A stretch of 64,000 nt of DNA. It comes from Lachnospiraceae bacterium UBA3316. Lineage in GTDB: Bacteria > Bacillota > Clostridia > Lachnospirales > Lachnospiraceae. The notes beneath the pieces were generated by a model. The model made no database searches. It saw only the letters and a list, made by a program, of their open reading frames with translations, and was not told where the DNA came from. Positions within the stretch are counted from its first letter, which is position 1. Every line of letters begins with the position of its first letter. The position numbers were made by a program, and so were the translations under genes. This document shows, one piece after another, positions 34,866 through 42,368 of this stretch. The stretch covers positions 89,731 to 153,730 of the forward strand of contig DESK01000056.1 of the NCBI GenBank assembly GCA_002361955.1, written 5' to 3'.

Positions 34866-35204
34866 CTACAGAGAATAAATCAAAATCCCTGCGATGATCA
34901 TCAGGTTTCCCATAAGCTTCCCTTTTGTGATCCGCTCTCCCAGGAGAAACCGGGACAGCAATAGCACAAATACATAGGTAAAGGTGTCAATGATGGAGCC
35001 GTATTTGTAGGGTACCTGCGTATAGGCGTAGGTGTTCAGGAGCAGCACGCCGAAAAAAATGGCGTAGGCTGTCATGACCCGCCAGTTCAGGTACTCATAG
35101 ATGCCGCTTTTATGCTTTTGGTCCGCACTCTGCTTCAGTAAAATCTGTGAGACGGCAGAAAAGAAGGTTCCGCCGAACATCAGCAGCATAAAAAGTCTGG
35201 TCAT
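34866..35204 (-). CDS. SMR/EamA-type four-helix half-transporter (ArnF-like)
   Basis: The 112-residue protein has four hydrophobic helices and the drug/metabolite transporter fold, with a C-terminal half that includes RFLLGERITKGKLMGNLMIIAGILI. It overlaps the next half-transporter by 4 bases, so the two are probably made together as a heterodimer. The pair ArnE/ArnF flips lipid-linked aminoarabinose in Gram-negatives. With the ArnC-like enzyme upstream in this operon, flipping of an undecaprenyl-phosphate sugar is the best inference; small-molecule efflux is the alternative. Confidence 0.75.
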   Translation of the reverse strand: MTRLFMLLMFGGTFFSAVSQILLKQSADQKHKSGIYEYLNWRVMTAYAIFFGVLLLNTYAYTQVPYKYGSIIDTFTYVFVLLLSRFLLGERITKGKLMGNLMIIAGILIYSL

Positions 35205-35584
35205 AGCTGTTCACCTGCCTTTTCTGTGTCCGCCGTGTCAAAATGCTGTACCACCAGTACCCCGGCCAGAACGACCAGCATTCCCAGGAGGTTGTTCCAG
35301 GAGAGGGATTCCTTAAAAATCAGCACGGCCCAGAGCTGCGCCCAGATCAGGTAGACGCTCCGGTGGGCGTAGGCTGTGGACAGGTCAAACTTCTTTATGA
35401 TTTTTTGCCAGGCCAGGGCATAGATCCCGCAGTTTGCCACCATCAGGAAGAGGAAGAGGTAGAGCTTCCATCCCCCAAGCCCATGGGCGTTGTACTGAAG
35501 GGAGGCCAGCTTGGAAAAAATCCCCGTAAAAGAAAAGAGCATGATATTTAAATGAAGCTGTAAATATTTTTTCATTCGTTCCAT
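35201..35584 (-). CDS. SMR/EamA-type four-helix half-transporter (ArnE-like)
   Basis: The 127-residue protein has four membrane helices, the family's YAHRSVYLIWAQLWAVLIFKE block in the third-to-fourth helix region, and NNLLGMLVVLAGVLVV as the last helix. It overlaps the ATP-grasp gene upstream by 13 bases and its twin downstream by 4, so all are translationally coupled. As a half-size pair they match heterodimeric SMR or ArnE/F flippases. The transported molecule is inferred from the ArnC-like glycosyltransferase in the operon. Confidence 0.75.
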   Translation of the reverse strand: MERMKKYLQLHLNIMLFSFTGIFSKLASLQYNAHGLGGWKLYLFLFLMVANCGIYALAWQKIIKKFDLSTAYAHRSVYLIWAQLWAVLIFKESLSWNNLLGMLVVLAGVLVVQHFDTADTEKAGEQL

Positions 35585-36780
35585 AAGGTCTCCAAATCTG
35601 TGCCGTTAACGGTGACCGCCCGGCGGACGCGGCGCATCATGTGTTCCAGTTCCTCTGGGCTGTCCGTCTTCAGGATCACCTGCCCGATCCGGCTGGTGCC
35701 GTTTTGCACGCGCTCCACCCGGGCGCCCACAGGGTAGTCCAGGGAGAGATCCAGGCACTCCCGGCCCAGGCGGCGAAGCGCCTCCTGATCGATGGAGGTC
35801 AGCCGCCCGTCACGGCCCGAAAAGAGCAGCTTTGCCATACAGGGGTGAGGTTCCCCCATAGAAAATTCAGGGGTCTCTCCCAGGGCGCAGCGAATCATTT
35901 GTTCATAGTAGTCAAACCCGCAGTAGGCGGAGATCAGCTCCGGGATACAGGTGGCCCCTGCCCGGGCACCGATCTCCAGGATCCAGGCCTGGTTCCCCTT
36001 CACTAAAATGTCCGCGTTGACGGCGCAGTGATCCAACCCCAGGGCAGTCACGGCCTGTTCCATTTGCAGCCGGATTTCATCAGCCAGGGCCAAAGAGCAG
36101 CGGAAGGGAAAACGGTGTCCCTCGGGCAGGGTTACGCCTCCCACCCTGCAGGTGAACTTCTCGTGGGGCAGTAAAAAGCAGGGCTTCCCCTGAAAGATAA
36201 AGCCGTCGACGCCGATCTCTTCGGCCTGGATAAAGCGCTCCACCAGCAGATATTCTTTTCTGGTCACAGCCCTGGCCGCCTGCCAGGCTGCCTCCAGCTC
36301 TTCGGGTGTGTCCGCCCTGGTGACGCCGCGGCTTCCGGAGCTGTCCACGGCCTTTACGATCACAGGGGGCCCGAACTGCGCAAAGGCCGCCCTTGCTTCC
36401 TCGAGGGAGGAGACTTTGCAGGCCTCCGGTGTAGCCACGCCGTGGGTTTGCAGGGCGTCCTTCATAAGGGCTTTATCCGTCACCTTCCGCGCGCAGTCCA
36501 GGGGAACGCCGGGAAGGCCGAGGGCCTGGCAGATACTTCCCAGGGAGAGGACGGCAACATCGGTGCCGGAGGTGCAGACGCCGTCAATGGCGGCCTTTCC
36601 GGCCAGGGCCGTGAGGGCCGCATGGTCGGTCGTATCCACCTCCCAGACCTCATCCGCCAGAGCCAGCCCGGGATAATTCCCGGCGCAGCTTGCGGCGATG
36701 GTGTACAGCCCCATTTCCTTCGCTTTTTTAATTAAGGGCACCTGGTAGATACCGGCGCCCAGGATCAGTAGTTTTTTCAT
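35572..36780 (-). CDS. ATP-grasp ligase, carboxylate-amine/thiol type
   Basis: The 402-residue protein has an N-terminal Rossmann-like preATP domain (KKLLILGAGIYQVPLI), then an ATP-grasp fold. The fold has PVIVKAVDSSGSRGV (nucleotide-binding loop), YLLVERFI, and the metal-binding end VNADILVKGNQAWILEIGARAGA. The C-terminal domain is about 100 residues. Such enzymes join a carboxylate to an amine or thiol using ATP. In this operon it could couple an amino acid to an amino sugar before transfer to lipid. I use ATG 36780 as start, at the conserved N-terminus; the longer frame needs a TTG with no ribosome site. Confidence 0.8.
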   Translation of the reverse strand: MKKLLILGAGIYQVPLIKKAKEMGLYTIAASCAGNYPGLALADEVWEVDTTDHAALTALAGKAAIDGVCTSGTDVAVLSLGSICQALGLPGVPLDCARKVTDKALMKDALQTHGVATPEACKVSSLEEARAAFAQFGPPVIVKAVDSSGSRGVTRADTPEELEAAWQAARAVTRKEYLLVERFIQAEEIGVDGFIFQGKPCFLLPHEKFTCRVGGVTLPEGHRFPFRCSLALADEIRLQMEQAVTALGLDHCAVNADILVKGNQAWILEIGARAGATCIPELISAYCGFDYYEQMIRCALGETPEFSMGEPHPCMAKLLFSGRDGRLTSIDQEALRRLGRECLDLSLDYPVGARVERVQNGTSRIGQVILKTDSPEELEHMMRRVRRAVTVNGTDLETLWNE

Positions 36781-36849
36781 TTTCCGACCACCCGTCTCAT
36801 CCTGTCCCAAATCGTTACATTTCTTTGGAATGATTTGGCTTTTTCACAA

Positions 36850-37779
36850 TTACGTTTCTTCTATATTTATAGAGTCCCGGATAATGTACTGGGGCGTGTT
36901 GTTGATGCACAGCATGATCTTTCCCAGGTACTCTCCGATGATCCCAAGAACCATCAGCACAAACCCGAAAAACAGGAGCATGGCGCACATCAGGGAAGCC
37001 CATCCCATCTGGGAGCTGGGAGCCAGAAGCTGGCGCACCAGGATCGCCACAAAGCCTATAAAGCCCGCCACGGAAAACAGGATGCCCAGCATAGAAGAGA
37101 TCCGCAGGGGCACCACGGAAAAGTTCCAGTAGGCCATCCACAGCTTTACCAGCTTCCGGAACGTGTAGTTGGAGGAACCCTGCTCCCGCTGGTGATGCTC
37201 GATGGTCACATCGGCGATGTTGCTGGTGACACGGTAAAAGATCGCGTCAATATAGGGGTTGTAATTCGTATACTTGATGACCTCGTCCCTCACCAGCTTC
37301 GTGATCACCCAATAATTGCTGGACACGATATTTTTCGGCCGTCCCAGCAGAATCCGGGAGGTTACCTTATTAAATTTGCTGGAAAGATTTTTTAAAAAAG
37401 AGTTTTTGCGCTTGGCATAATCCCCGTACACCAGATCATAGCCCTCCTGGATCTTGTCCAGCAATTTGTACATCTGGGAGGGGTGGGTCTGCAGGTCGTC
37501 ATCCATACCTACGATCAGATCCCCTTTGGCATAATTGAGGGCGGCCATCAGCGCGTTGTGCTGGCCAAAATTCCGGGCCAGGTTGATCCCCTTCACGCAG
37601 GGGTACTTTTTCGCAAGCTCCCGGATCTTCAAAAACGTGCCGTCCTTAGAATAATCGTTGACCAGGACAAATTCGTAAGTATACTGGGGCATTTTGTGAA
37701 ACTCCGCAATCGTCAATTCCACCACTTGTTCAATCGAATCCTGGGAATTGTAGCAGGGAATAACAACAGAAACTAACAT
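36850..37779 (-). CDS. ArnC/GtrB-like undecaprenyl-phosphate glycosyltransferase
   Basis: The 309-residue GT2 enzyme has VVIPCYNSQDSIEQV, LVNDYSKDGT, GMDDDLQTHP (metal site, near residues 91-100), and two C-terminal membrane helices (about 225-250 and 260-285) ending in IIGEYLGKIML. This architecture transfers a sugar to undecaprenyl phosphate. It is the first gene of a minus-strand operon with the ATP-grasp enzyme and the half-transporter pair, resembling an arn-type lipid-sugar pathway. Many Gram-positive teichoic acid glycosylation systems use the same chemistry. Confidence 0.85.
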   Translation of the reverse strand: MLVSVVIPCYNSQDSIEQVVELTIAEFHKMPQYTYEFVLVNDYSKDGTFLKIRELAKKYPCVKGINLARNFGQHNALMAALNYAKGDLIVGMDDDLQTHPSQMYKLLDKIQEGYDLVYGDYAKRKNSFLKNLSSKFNKVTSRILLGRPKNIVSSNYWVITKLVRDEVIKYTNYNPYIDAIFYRVTSNIADVTIEHHQREQGSSNYTFRKLVKLWMAYWNFSVVPLRISSMLGILFSVAGFIGFVAILVRQLLAPSSQMGWASLMCAMLLFFGFVLMVLGIIGEYLGKIMLCINNTPQYIIRDSINIEET

Positions 37780-37810
37780 GAGAATCTCCTTTTCATAAGA
37801 TTACGGGAGA

Positions 37811-37839
37811 AGTATAGCATATTTTGGGGTGGGGGACAA
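37811..37839 (-). promoter_or_regulatory. Minus-strand promoter of the ArnC-like operon
   Basis: On the minus strand, TTGTCC and TATACT are separated by 17 bases, about 35 bases upstream of ATG 37779. Confidence 0.65.
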
Positions 37840-37956
37840 CCGGATTATGGGGGAAAGGCATTTTTGTAATACTTGCTTTTTCTATATTGTAAGGGAAAAC
37901 ATATTATATTGATCATAGAAAAATCTGTATAGTATAAATTCGTGCGCTTTGGATAA

Positions 37957-38005
37957 GAACTATTAAGGGATAAAATATTGCCTATAGTTCATAACGTGCT
38001 ATATT
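37957..38005 (+). promoter_or_regulatory. Operator/promoter of loaP-like gene 1
   Basis: An inverted repeat with arms GAACTAT and ATAGTTC (37957-37990) contains the core TTAAGGGATAAAA. It overlaps a -35 TTGCCT (37978-37983), followed after 16 bases by TATATT (38000-38005). A nearly identical element lies at 39029-39078 upstream of the second loaP-like gene. The divergent XRE gene between them is the obvious candidate regulator. A second possible promoter, TTGATC-N18-TATAAA, lies upstream at 37909-37938. Confidence 0.7.
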
Positions 38006-38039
38006 AAATCTATACAAAAAATGAACAGGGTGAAAAAAG

Positions 38040-38543
38040 ATGTGGTATGTGGTAAAAGTGCGCGCAGGCGCAGAGGAAGATACGCGAAAAAAGTGTTTGG
38101 AACGGATTCCTTCCGAAGTCCTGGAATCATGCTCCCTTTTTTATTATGAAGAAATGCACCGCTACGGGGGAAAATGGACAATGGAGCAGAGAATTTTCCT
38201 GCCGGGCTATCTCTTTGTGGACACTTCAAAGCTTCAGGAGCTGAAAGAGCAGCTTCAAAAAAGCGAAGAGGGAGAGCAGCTGTTTGAGGAGGAGCCCCTG
38301 CCGCTGACAACAGAGGAAGAAGCCCTTCTTCAGAGCCTGGGGGGAAAAGAAAACCTGATACGGATGTCAGAGGGGATTATTGAGAAAAGTAAGCTTACCG
38401 TCTTGTCCGGTCCCTTACAGGGGAAAGAGGGCCTGATCCGCAAAATCGACAGGCATAAACGGAGAGCTTACCTGGAAGTGCCGATGTTTGGAGAAACACA
38501 GATGGTGCGGGCGGGCCTGGAAGTAAAGTCAAAGACTGTGTGA
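38040..38543 (+). CDS. LoaP-like NusG paralog (antiterminator) 1
   Basis: The 167-residue protein starts MWYVVKVRAGAEED, the NusG N-terminal fold, and has RIFLPGYLFVDT, the second half of that domain. It ends in a KOW-type domain (VLSGPLQGKEGLIRKIDRHKRRAYLEV). Specialised NusG paralogs such as LoaP in Firmicutes travel with RNA polymerase and let it pass terminators in long polysaccharide or antibiotic operons. Its place at the head of a capsule locus of at least 25 kb fits. It is regulated by the inverted-repeat promoter upstream. Confidence 0.87.
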   Translation: MWYVVKVRAGAEEDTRKKCLERIPSEVLESCSLFYYEEMHRYGGKWTMEQRIFLPGYLFVDTSKLQELKEQLQKSEEGEQLFEEEPLPLTTEEEALLQSLGGKENLIRMSEGIIEKSKLTVLSGPLQGKEGLIRKIDRHKRRAYLEVPMFGETQMVRAGLEVKSKTV

Positions 38544-38548
38544 AAATT

Positions 38549-38574
38549 GCCGGAGGGAAGCCTATCCCACCGGC
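38549..38574 (+). other. Symmetric GC-rich hairpin after loaP-like gene 1
   Basis: GCCGG-A-GGGA pairs with TCCC-A-CCGGC around a 6-base loop, with one A-A mismatch. There is no T-run after it, so it is not a normal terminator. It could be an RNA site bound by LoaP, or a block between the convergent genes. Confidence 0.5.
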
Positions 38575-38596
38575 TGGCAGAATAAGGGAACGTCAG

Positions 38597-38920
38597 TTAT
38601 TCCTTGACTGCCTGTAGATAAATGCTGATGATCTGATTCAAAAAGTCCCGTTTCTCCGCCGGGCAGGATTTCAGCAAAGCCAGGCTATTGCTGATCCCCT
38701 GTTCTTCCGGAGATTCCCCAAAGAGCAGGTAGTCGGCAGAAACCTTCAGCACGTTGGAAAGCTTGCATAAGGTAGGGATGGACATTCCCTTAAGCCCGAG
38801 CTCCAGGTCATAGCAGAAGCGGGGAGTGATATCCAGCCTTTCGGCAAGTTCCTCCCTGGTCAGGCCAAGAAGCTCCCTTTGGGCTTTCATTCGCGTGCCG
38901 ATTTCAGATGAATTTGTCAT
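38597..38920 (-). CDS. XRE family HTH transcription regulator
   Basis: The 107-residue protein has an N-terminal helix-turn-helix (about residues 7-66; LGLTREELAERLDITPRFCYDLELGLKGMS) like Cro/C1 regulators, and a helical C-terminal tail. AGGAGG precedes its ATG. It lies between two loaP-like genes and points away from the second. Both flanking promoters carry the same inverted repeat, so it probably represses or switches both. This would control capsule expression through antitermination. The link is inference from position and repeat. Confidence 0.85.
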   Translation of the reverse strand: MTNSSEIGTRMKAQRELLGLTREELAERLDITPRFCYDLELGLKGMSIPTLCKLSNVLKVSADYLLFGESPEEQGISNSLALLKSCPAEKRDFLNQIISIYLQAVKE

Positions 38921-39028
38921 TATTGTACCTCCTTAAATATAATATATGAATGGGCTGTTTGTAATATGGTGAAAATGTATATCCAGTTGACAAAAAATAC
39001 ATTATCAGCTATCAGAACACACAAAAAC

Positions 39029-39078
39029 GAACTATTAAGGGATAAAAGCTTGCCTAAGAGTTCAGAATCTGCTAAAAT
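39029..39078 (+). promoter_or_regulatory. Operator/promoter of loaP-like gene 2
   Basis: The inverted repeat GAACT...AGTTC (39029-39063) has the core ATTAAGGGATAAAA identical to that at 37957. It overlaps -35 TTGCCT (39050-39055), followed after 17 bases by TAAAAT (39073-39078). The distance to ATG 39180 is about 100 bases. Confidence 0.72.
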
Positions 39079-39179
39079 ATTTCCCGGAGTAAGAAGAAGG
39101 AGTAGAAGAGTTATGTTTAAAAATCGATGGAGCCCCAGATGGGGGCAGACCTGTATACAGCGAAGGTGAAATCCGGCGT

Positions 39180-39776
39180 ATGCAGGAAAACTGGTATATC
39201 TTGTATGCACTGGTGGACAGACAGGAACAGCTTTGCAGCGTGCTCAGCCAGCAGGGGCTGCGCGCCTTTGTGCCGAAGATGGAATATTACCGCAGAGACC
39301 GAAAGGAGCTTGCCGTAAAGGCGATGTTCCCGGGGTATGTCTTCATCCGCTCAGAACTTGGCCAGGAGGCCTTTGACCGCCTGTTGACCGAGCTGGGAGA
39401 AAGAAAGCAGGGAATGATCCGTCAGCTTAAGGAAGAGGGCACCACGGCCATGCGCAAAGAAGAGAGAGAGTTCTTTTCTCATCTGCTGGATGATACGGGT
39501 CTCTCAAAGATGTCCTACGGTTATCTGAAGGGCGGCAGGGCAGTCGTTACAGAAGGGCCATTGCTGCATTTCCAGGAGCGCATTGTCAAAACGGACAGAC
39601 ATAACCGTCTGGCATGGCTGGACTTCGAGTTTATGCACCGCAGGATCCAGGCAGGCCTGACGATCCAAAAAGCACAACAAGCGCCGCCGGAGAACACAGA
39701 GCCTGGAAAAATGTTTCTGGACGATGGCACGACAGTGGATATTGAGAAATTAAAAAGCAAAATGATGGGATTGTAG
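39180..39776 (+). CDS. LoaP-like NusG paralog (antiterminator) 2
   Basis: The 198-residue protein starts MQENWYILYALVDRQEQ and has LAVKAMFPGYVFIRSE of the NusG N-terminal domain. It ends in a KOW-type region (GRAVVTEGPLLHFQERIVKTDRHNRLAWLDFEF) plus a tail of about 30 residues. It is more diverged from NusG than gene 1 and shares its KTDRHNR/KIDRHKR block. It lies directly before the nested RNA structure and terminator at 39790-39898, so it is probably the antiterminator for the capsule operon. An AAGGTG lies about ten bases upstream of the ATG. Confidence 0.85.
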   Translation: MQENWYILYALVDRQEQLCSVLSQQGLRAFVPKMEYYRRDRKELAVKAMFPGYVFIRSELGQEAFDRLLTELGERKQGMIRQLKEEGTTAMRKEEREFFSHLLDDTGLSKMSYGYLKGGRAVVTEGPLLHFQERIVKTDRHNRLAWLDFEFMHRRIQAGLTIQKAQQAPPENTEPGKMFLDDGTTVDIEKLKSKMMGL

Positions 39777-39789
39777 CCGGTTTACCGCA

Positions 39790-39898
39790 CATCTCCATGT
39801 TTGAACATAGCGGACCATAGAGCTCCATCCGAGAGGATGGGGATGGCGAAGCTATGTTTGGGCAGAGAGGAAGAGGTGTGGGGAGATGGGCTTTTTTT
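39790..39898 (+). promoter_or_regulatory. Nested RNA structure with terminator: candidate LoaP target leader
   Basis: Three arms nest inside each other. CATCTCC (39790-39796) pairs with GGAGATG (39882-39888), followed by seven T. AACATAGC (39804-39811) pairs with GCTATGTT (39851-39858). The innermost is an 8-bp hairpin (39823-39842) capped by a GAGA tetraloop. The T-run makes the whole a terminator. The inner hairpin is the kind of RNA that LoaP is known to bind. It sits between loaP-like gene 2 and the first capsule gene. Confidence 0.65.
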
Positions 39899-39953
39899 GT
39901 GTGTAGAAATAGAGGAATAACATCTGCATAGGATGTACGGGAGAAAAAAGTCT

Positions 39954-40301
39954 ATGGTTTTAGATCATATAGCGCTGATTGTGAGCTCAGAGGAATGCCT
40001 TCGATTTTACGAGAAGCTTGGGTTTAAAGAAACGAATAGATTTGAAAGAAATTACGACACGGTTGTGTTCATGGAAAACAGAGGAATTGTTCTGGAAATC
40101 TTCATTGATCCGAACCATCCGGAGAGAGTGAATTCTCCGGAGGCAAAAGGCTTAAGACATATAGCCTTTACGGTGGATAGTCTGGATGACGTCATGAAGC
40201 TTGTGGAGTGTGAAGAAATAAGAACCGATTGGTTTGGCAGAAAATTCACGTTCACAAAAGACTTGGATGGACAGCCGATTGAATTGAAAGAGAAGGCTTA
40301 A
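39954..40301 (+). CDS. VOC (glyoxalase/dioxygenase superfamily) protein
   Basis: The 115-residue single-domain protein starts MVLDHIALIVSSEECLRFYEKLGF and has GLRHIAFTVDSLDDV in the second half. These are the two beta-alpha-beta-beta-beta modules of the vicinal oxygen chelate fold, with His and Glu metal ligands visible. I use ATG 39954, ten bases after GGGAG, instead of ATG 39933. Small VOC proteins are often found at the start of Lachnospiraceae capsule loci; an epimerase-like or isomerase-like role on a sugar is possible but not shown. Confidence 0.7.
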   Translation: MVLDHIALIVSSEECLRFYEKLGFKETNRFERNYDTVVFMENRGIVLEIFIDPNHPERVNSPEAKGLRHIAFTVDSLDDVMKLVECEEIRTDWFGRKFTFTKDLDGQPIELKEKA

Positions 40302-40323
40302 AGAGGAATAAAGGGAGATATTT

Positions 40324-40953
40324 ATGGACAAGAAAAAAATCGGAAAAATTATCGGTATATCTGCTGTGGTTCTTGGCACAGCTTTTGGCTTGACTTCTAT
40401 CATTGGAAAGAAGAAACAAGGAGATAGCCGCTATGAAAATGATCCTGAACAGAAAAATCCTCTGGAAGGCAAAAAGGTAATCTTCGTAGAAGATGATGAG
40501 GAACCTGAAAATGCCGATGGCGCAAGGGGACATCTTGAAGCTGTAGGAGACTCAGATCATGCTCCAGGTTTCTACGAAAAATACATAAAGCGTGGCATGG
40601 ACATTCTTTTGTCCTTCGGTGGTTTAGTGGTTCTTTCCCCGGTTCTTCTTGGAATATCGATTGCAATCAAAATTGATGATCCAGGCCCGGTTTTATTCAC
40701 ACAGAAGCGAATAGGACAGAATAAAAAGTATTTCAAATTGCATAAATTCCGTTCTATGAAAATGTGTACTCCCCATGACAAACCGACTCATATGTTGGAA
40801 AATCCTGAACAATACATAACAAGAGTTGGTAAGTTTTTACGCGCACACAGTTTAGATGAGCTACCTCAGATCTGGGATATTTTCATTGGAGATAGCGGTA
40901 TAATAGGGACAACCAAGAAAAACCTTGATTTTACAAGGGTTTCGCTGGCTTAG
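40324..40953 (+). pseudogene. Truncated polyprenyl-phosphate sugar transferase
   Basis: The 209-residue frame has an N-terminal hydrophobic segment (about 9-27), an acidic linker, then a bacterial sugar transferase domain (YEKYIKRGMDILLSFGG, VLFTQKRIGQ, LHKFRSMKM, LRAHSLDELPQIWDIFIGD). In an intact enzyme a GPRP motif and about 60 further residues follow the SIIG strand. Here the frame reads GIIGTTKKNLDFTRVSLA and stops, so the GPRP and acceptor-site region are missing. The enzyme is very likely dead. Intact homologs are at 23714 and 48803. The breakpoint marks a rearrangement at the front of the capsule operon. Confidence 0.75.
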
Positions 40954-41204
40954 TCGAATCTGGTTATGATGATTTTTCTGCATGGTTGTGTCGGTTGAGC
41001 TGGGAAATTATGTACATATGAATGGTTTCTTGGATGCTTATTTTGACCCACACTATAAGCCGAAAAATTATGATAAGGAGGTTTGACCTAGCCTGCGGAT
41101 GCTCTTCAAAAAGAACATTCACAGGCTAGTTGTCGTGTTAGAGAAGCCTTTAAGACTGTTAAAAACAAGTAACTATTTCATTCTGTTAGGAAGGAGGATG
41201 CATT
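40954..41204 (+). other. Rearrangement scar with degraded coding remnant and hairpin
   Basis: These 250 bases contain no intact gene. Short open stretches in two frames (SGYDDFSAWLCRLSWEIMY, and a 34-codon frame 40982-41086 beginning MVVSVELGNYVHMNGF) look like pieces of one frameshifted gene whose family I do not recognise. A hairpin with 8-bp arms CTAGCCTG/CAGGCTAG lies at 41088-41129. It may be the edge of the acquired capsule segment. Confidence 0.45.
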
Positions 41205-42356
41205 ATGCCACATTCAAACAAAAAAATGATTTCGTTCTTTTTGACAACAAAATGTAACTTGTGCTGTCGGTATTGTTACAACGCAAAGGAAAGAAACTGT
41301 ATTGTTGAACAGACTTTAAATTTTGAAATCGCAAAAAATGGAATTGATTGGTATTTCAATAATAACCCAAGTCGCCATATAAGATTTTATGGTCCAGGAG
41401 AACCTACACAAGAATTCGAAATGCTAAAGAGAATTACAGAGTATGCTAAAAATCATCCTAATAGGGGATCAGATGTTACTGTAGAAATTCAGACAAATGG
41501 TGTATTCACTGAAGCAATTCGTAACTGGGCATTAGAAAATTTTAACATCATGTGGATGTCCTTTGATGGAATGAAAGAGATTCAGGATTATAACAGACCT
41601 TTAAATCCACAATATGCTCATCTATACAATGGACGTACATCAGCAGAAGTCCTTGAAGATAATGTAAGATGGCTTATTGAAAATAAGAATGACCGTAATC
41701 TTATGGTAGGAGCAAGGGTCACTATTACGGATAAGAACATCAGTAAGCAGATGGAAATGATTGATTATTTCTATGATTTGGGAATCAGGTATGTGTGGAC
41801 TAATCCTCTTTTCTATACTGTTGGGCGAGTTCCTGTATGTCAGGATATTAAGAAAAAAGAAGCGTACCATTTTGATATGGATTTGTATTTATCAGAATAT
41901 ATAAAAGCTTTTTACTATGCAAAGGGCAAAGGAATGTTTTGGGGAAGCTTTTTGTCAATCAATTTTGATGGAGAATCTCCTTATCATTGTAGATGTTGCA
42001 CACCATTAGAAGCTCCGCATTTAACTCCTGACGGATACATATCAGCGTGCGATATGGTTGTATTGGGAGCAGAGGCATATCATATGTCCCCATTTATTGT
42101 AGGAAAATGGAATGAAAGTTCTAATGAATTTGAGTTGGATTATGAGAAAATACAACGCTTAAACATGCGTAAATCAACAGAAATGTTACATTGCAAGTCA
42201 TGTCCGGCTCAACTACATTGTGGTGGGTATTGCCTTGGAGAAACTGTAAATGAATCTGGAAAACTTGATGGTCAAAATGTTGTAAAGTGTAATGCTGTTC
42301 GTAAGTTGTTAAAGGAAATTGGAACAAGTGAACCATATAAATATTTACACCCATAG
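41205..42356 (+). CDS. Radical SAM/SPASM enzyme
   Basis: The 383-residue protein has the CxxxCxxC cluster at Cys17, Cys21 and Cys24 (TTKCNLCCRYCYN), GPGEPTQ in the SAM-binding strand, and a C-terminal SPASM region with Cys-rich blocks (CRCCTPLEAPHLTPDG, CKSCPAQLHCGGYC, KCNA) for extra Fe-S clusters. SPASM enzymes modify peptides or act as sulfatase-maturases, and some modify sugars or lipids. Here it is followed closely by an SDR, an unknown membrane protein and a GNAT in a capsule locus, so a role in making an unusual substituent is possible. Partner peptides were not seen. GGAGG precedes ATG 41205. Confidence 0.85.
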   Translation: MPHSNKKMISFFLTTKCNLCCRYCYNAKERNCIVEQTLNFEIAKNGIDWYFNNNPSRHIRFYGPGEPTQEFEMLKRITEYAKNHPNRGSDVTVEIQTNGVFTEAIRNWALENFNIMWMSFDGMKEIQDYNRPLNPQYAHLYNGRTSAEVLEDNVRWLIENKNDRNLMVGARVTITDKNISKQMEMIDYFYDLGIRYVWTNPLFYTVGRVPVCQDIKKKEAYHFDMDLYLSEYIKAFYYAKGKGMFWGSFLSINFDGESPYHCRCCTPLEAPHLTPDGYISACDMVVLGAEAYHMSPFIVGKWNESSNEFELDYEKIQRLNMRKSTEMLHCKSCPAQLHCGGYCLGETVNESGKLDGQNVVKCNAVRKLLKEIGTSEPYKYLHP

Positions 42357-42368
42357 GAGGAAAATTTA

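Noticed and set aside
40920..41130. Integrase or transposon end at the scar
   Set aside because: The hairpin and the ACCTTGATTTTACAAGG-like piece look like mobile element edges, but no recombinase gene or matching second end is present in the window.
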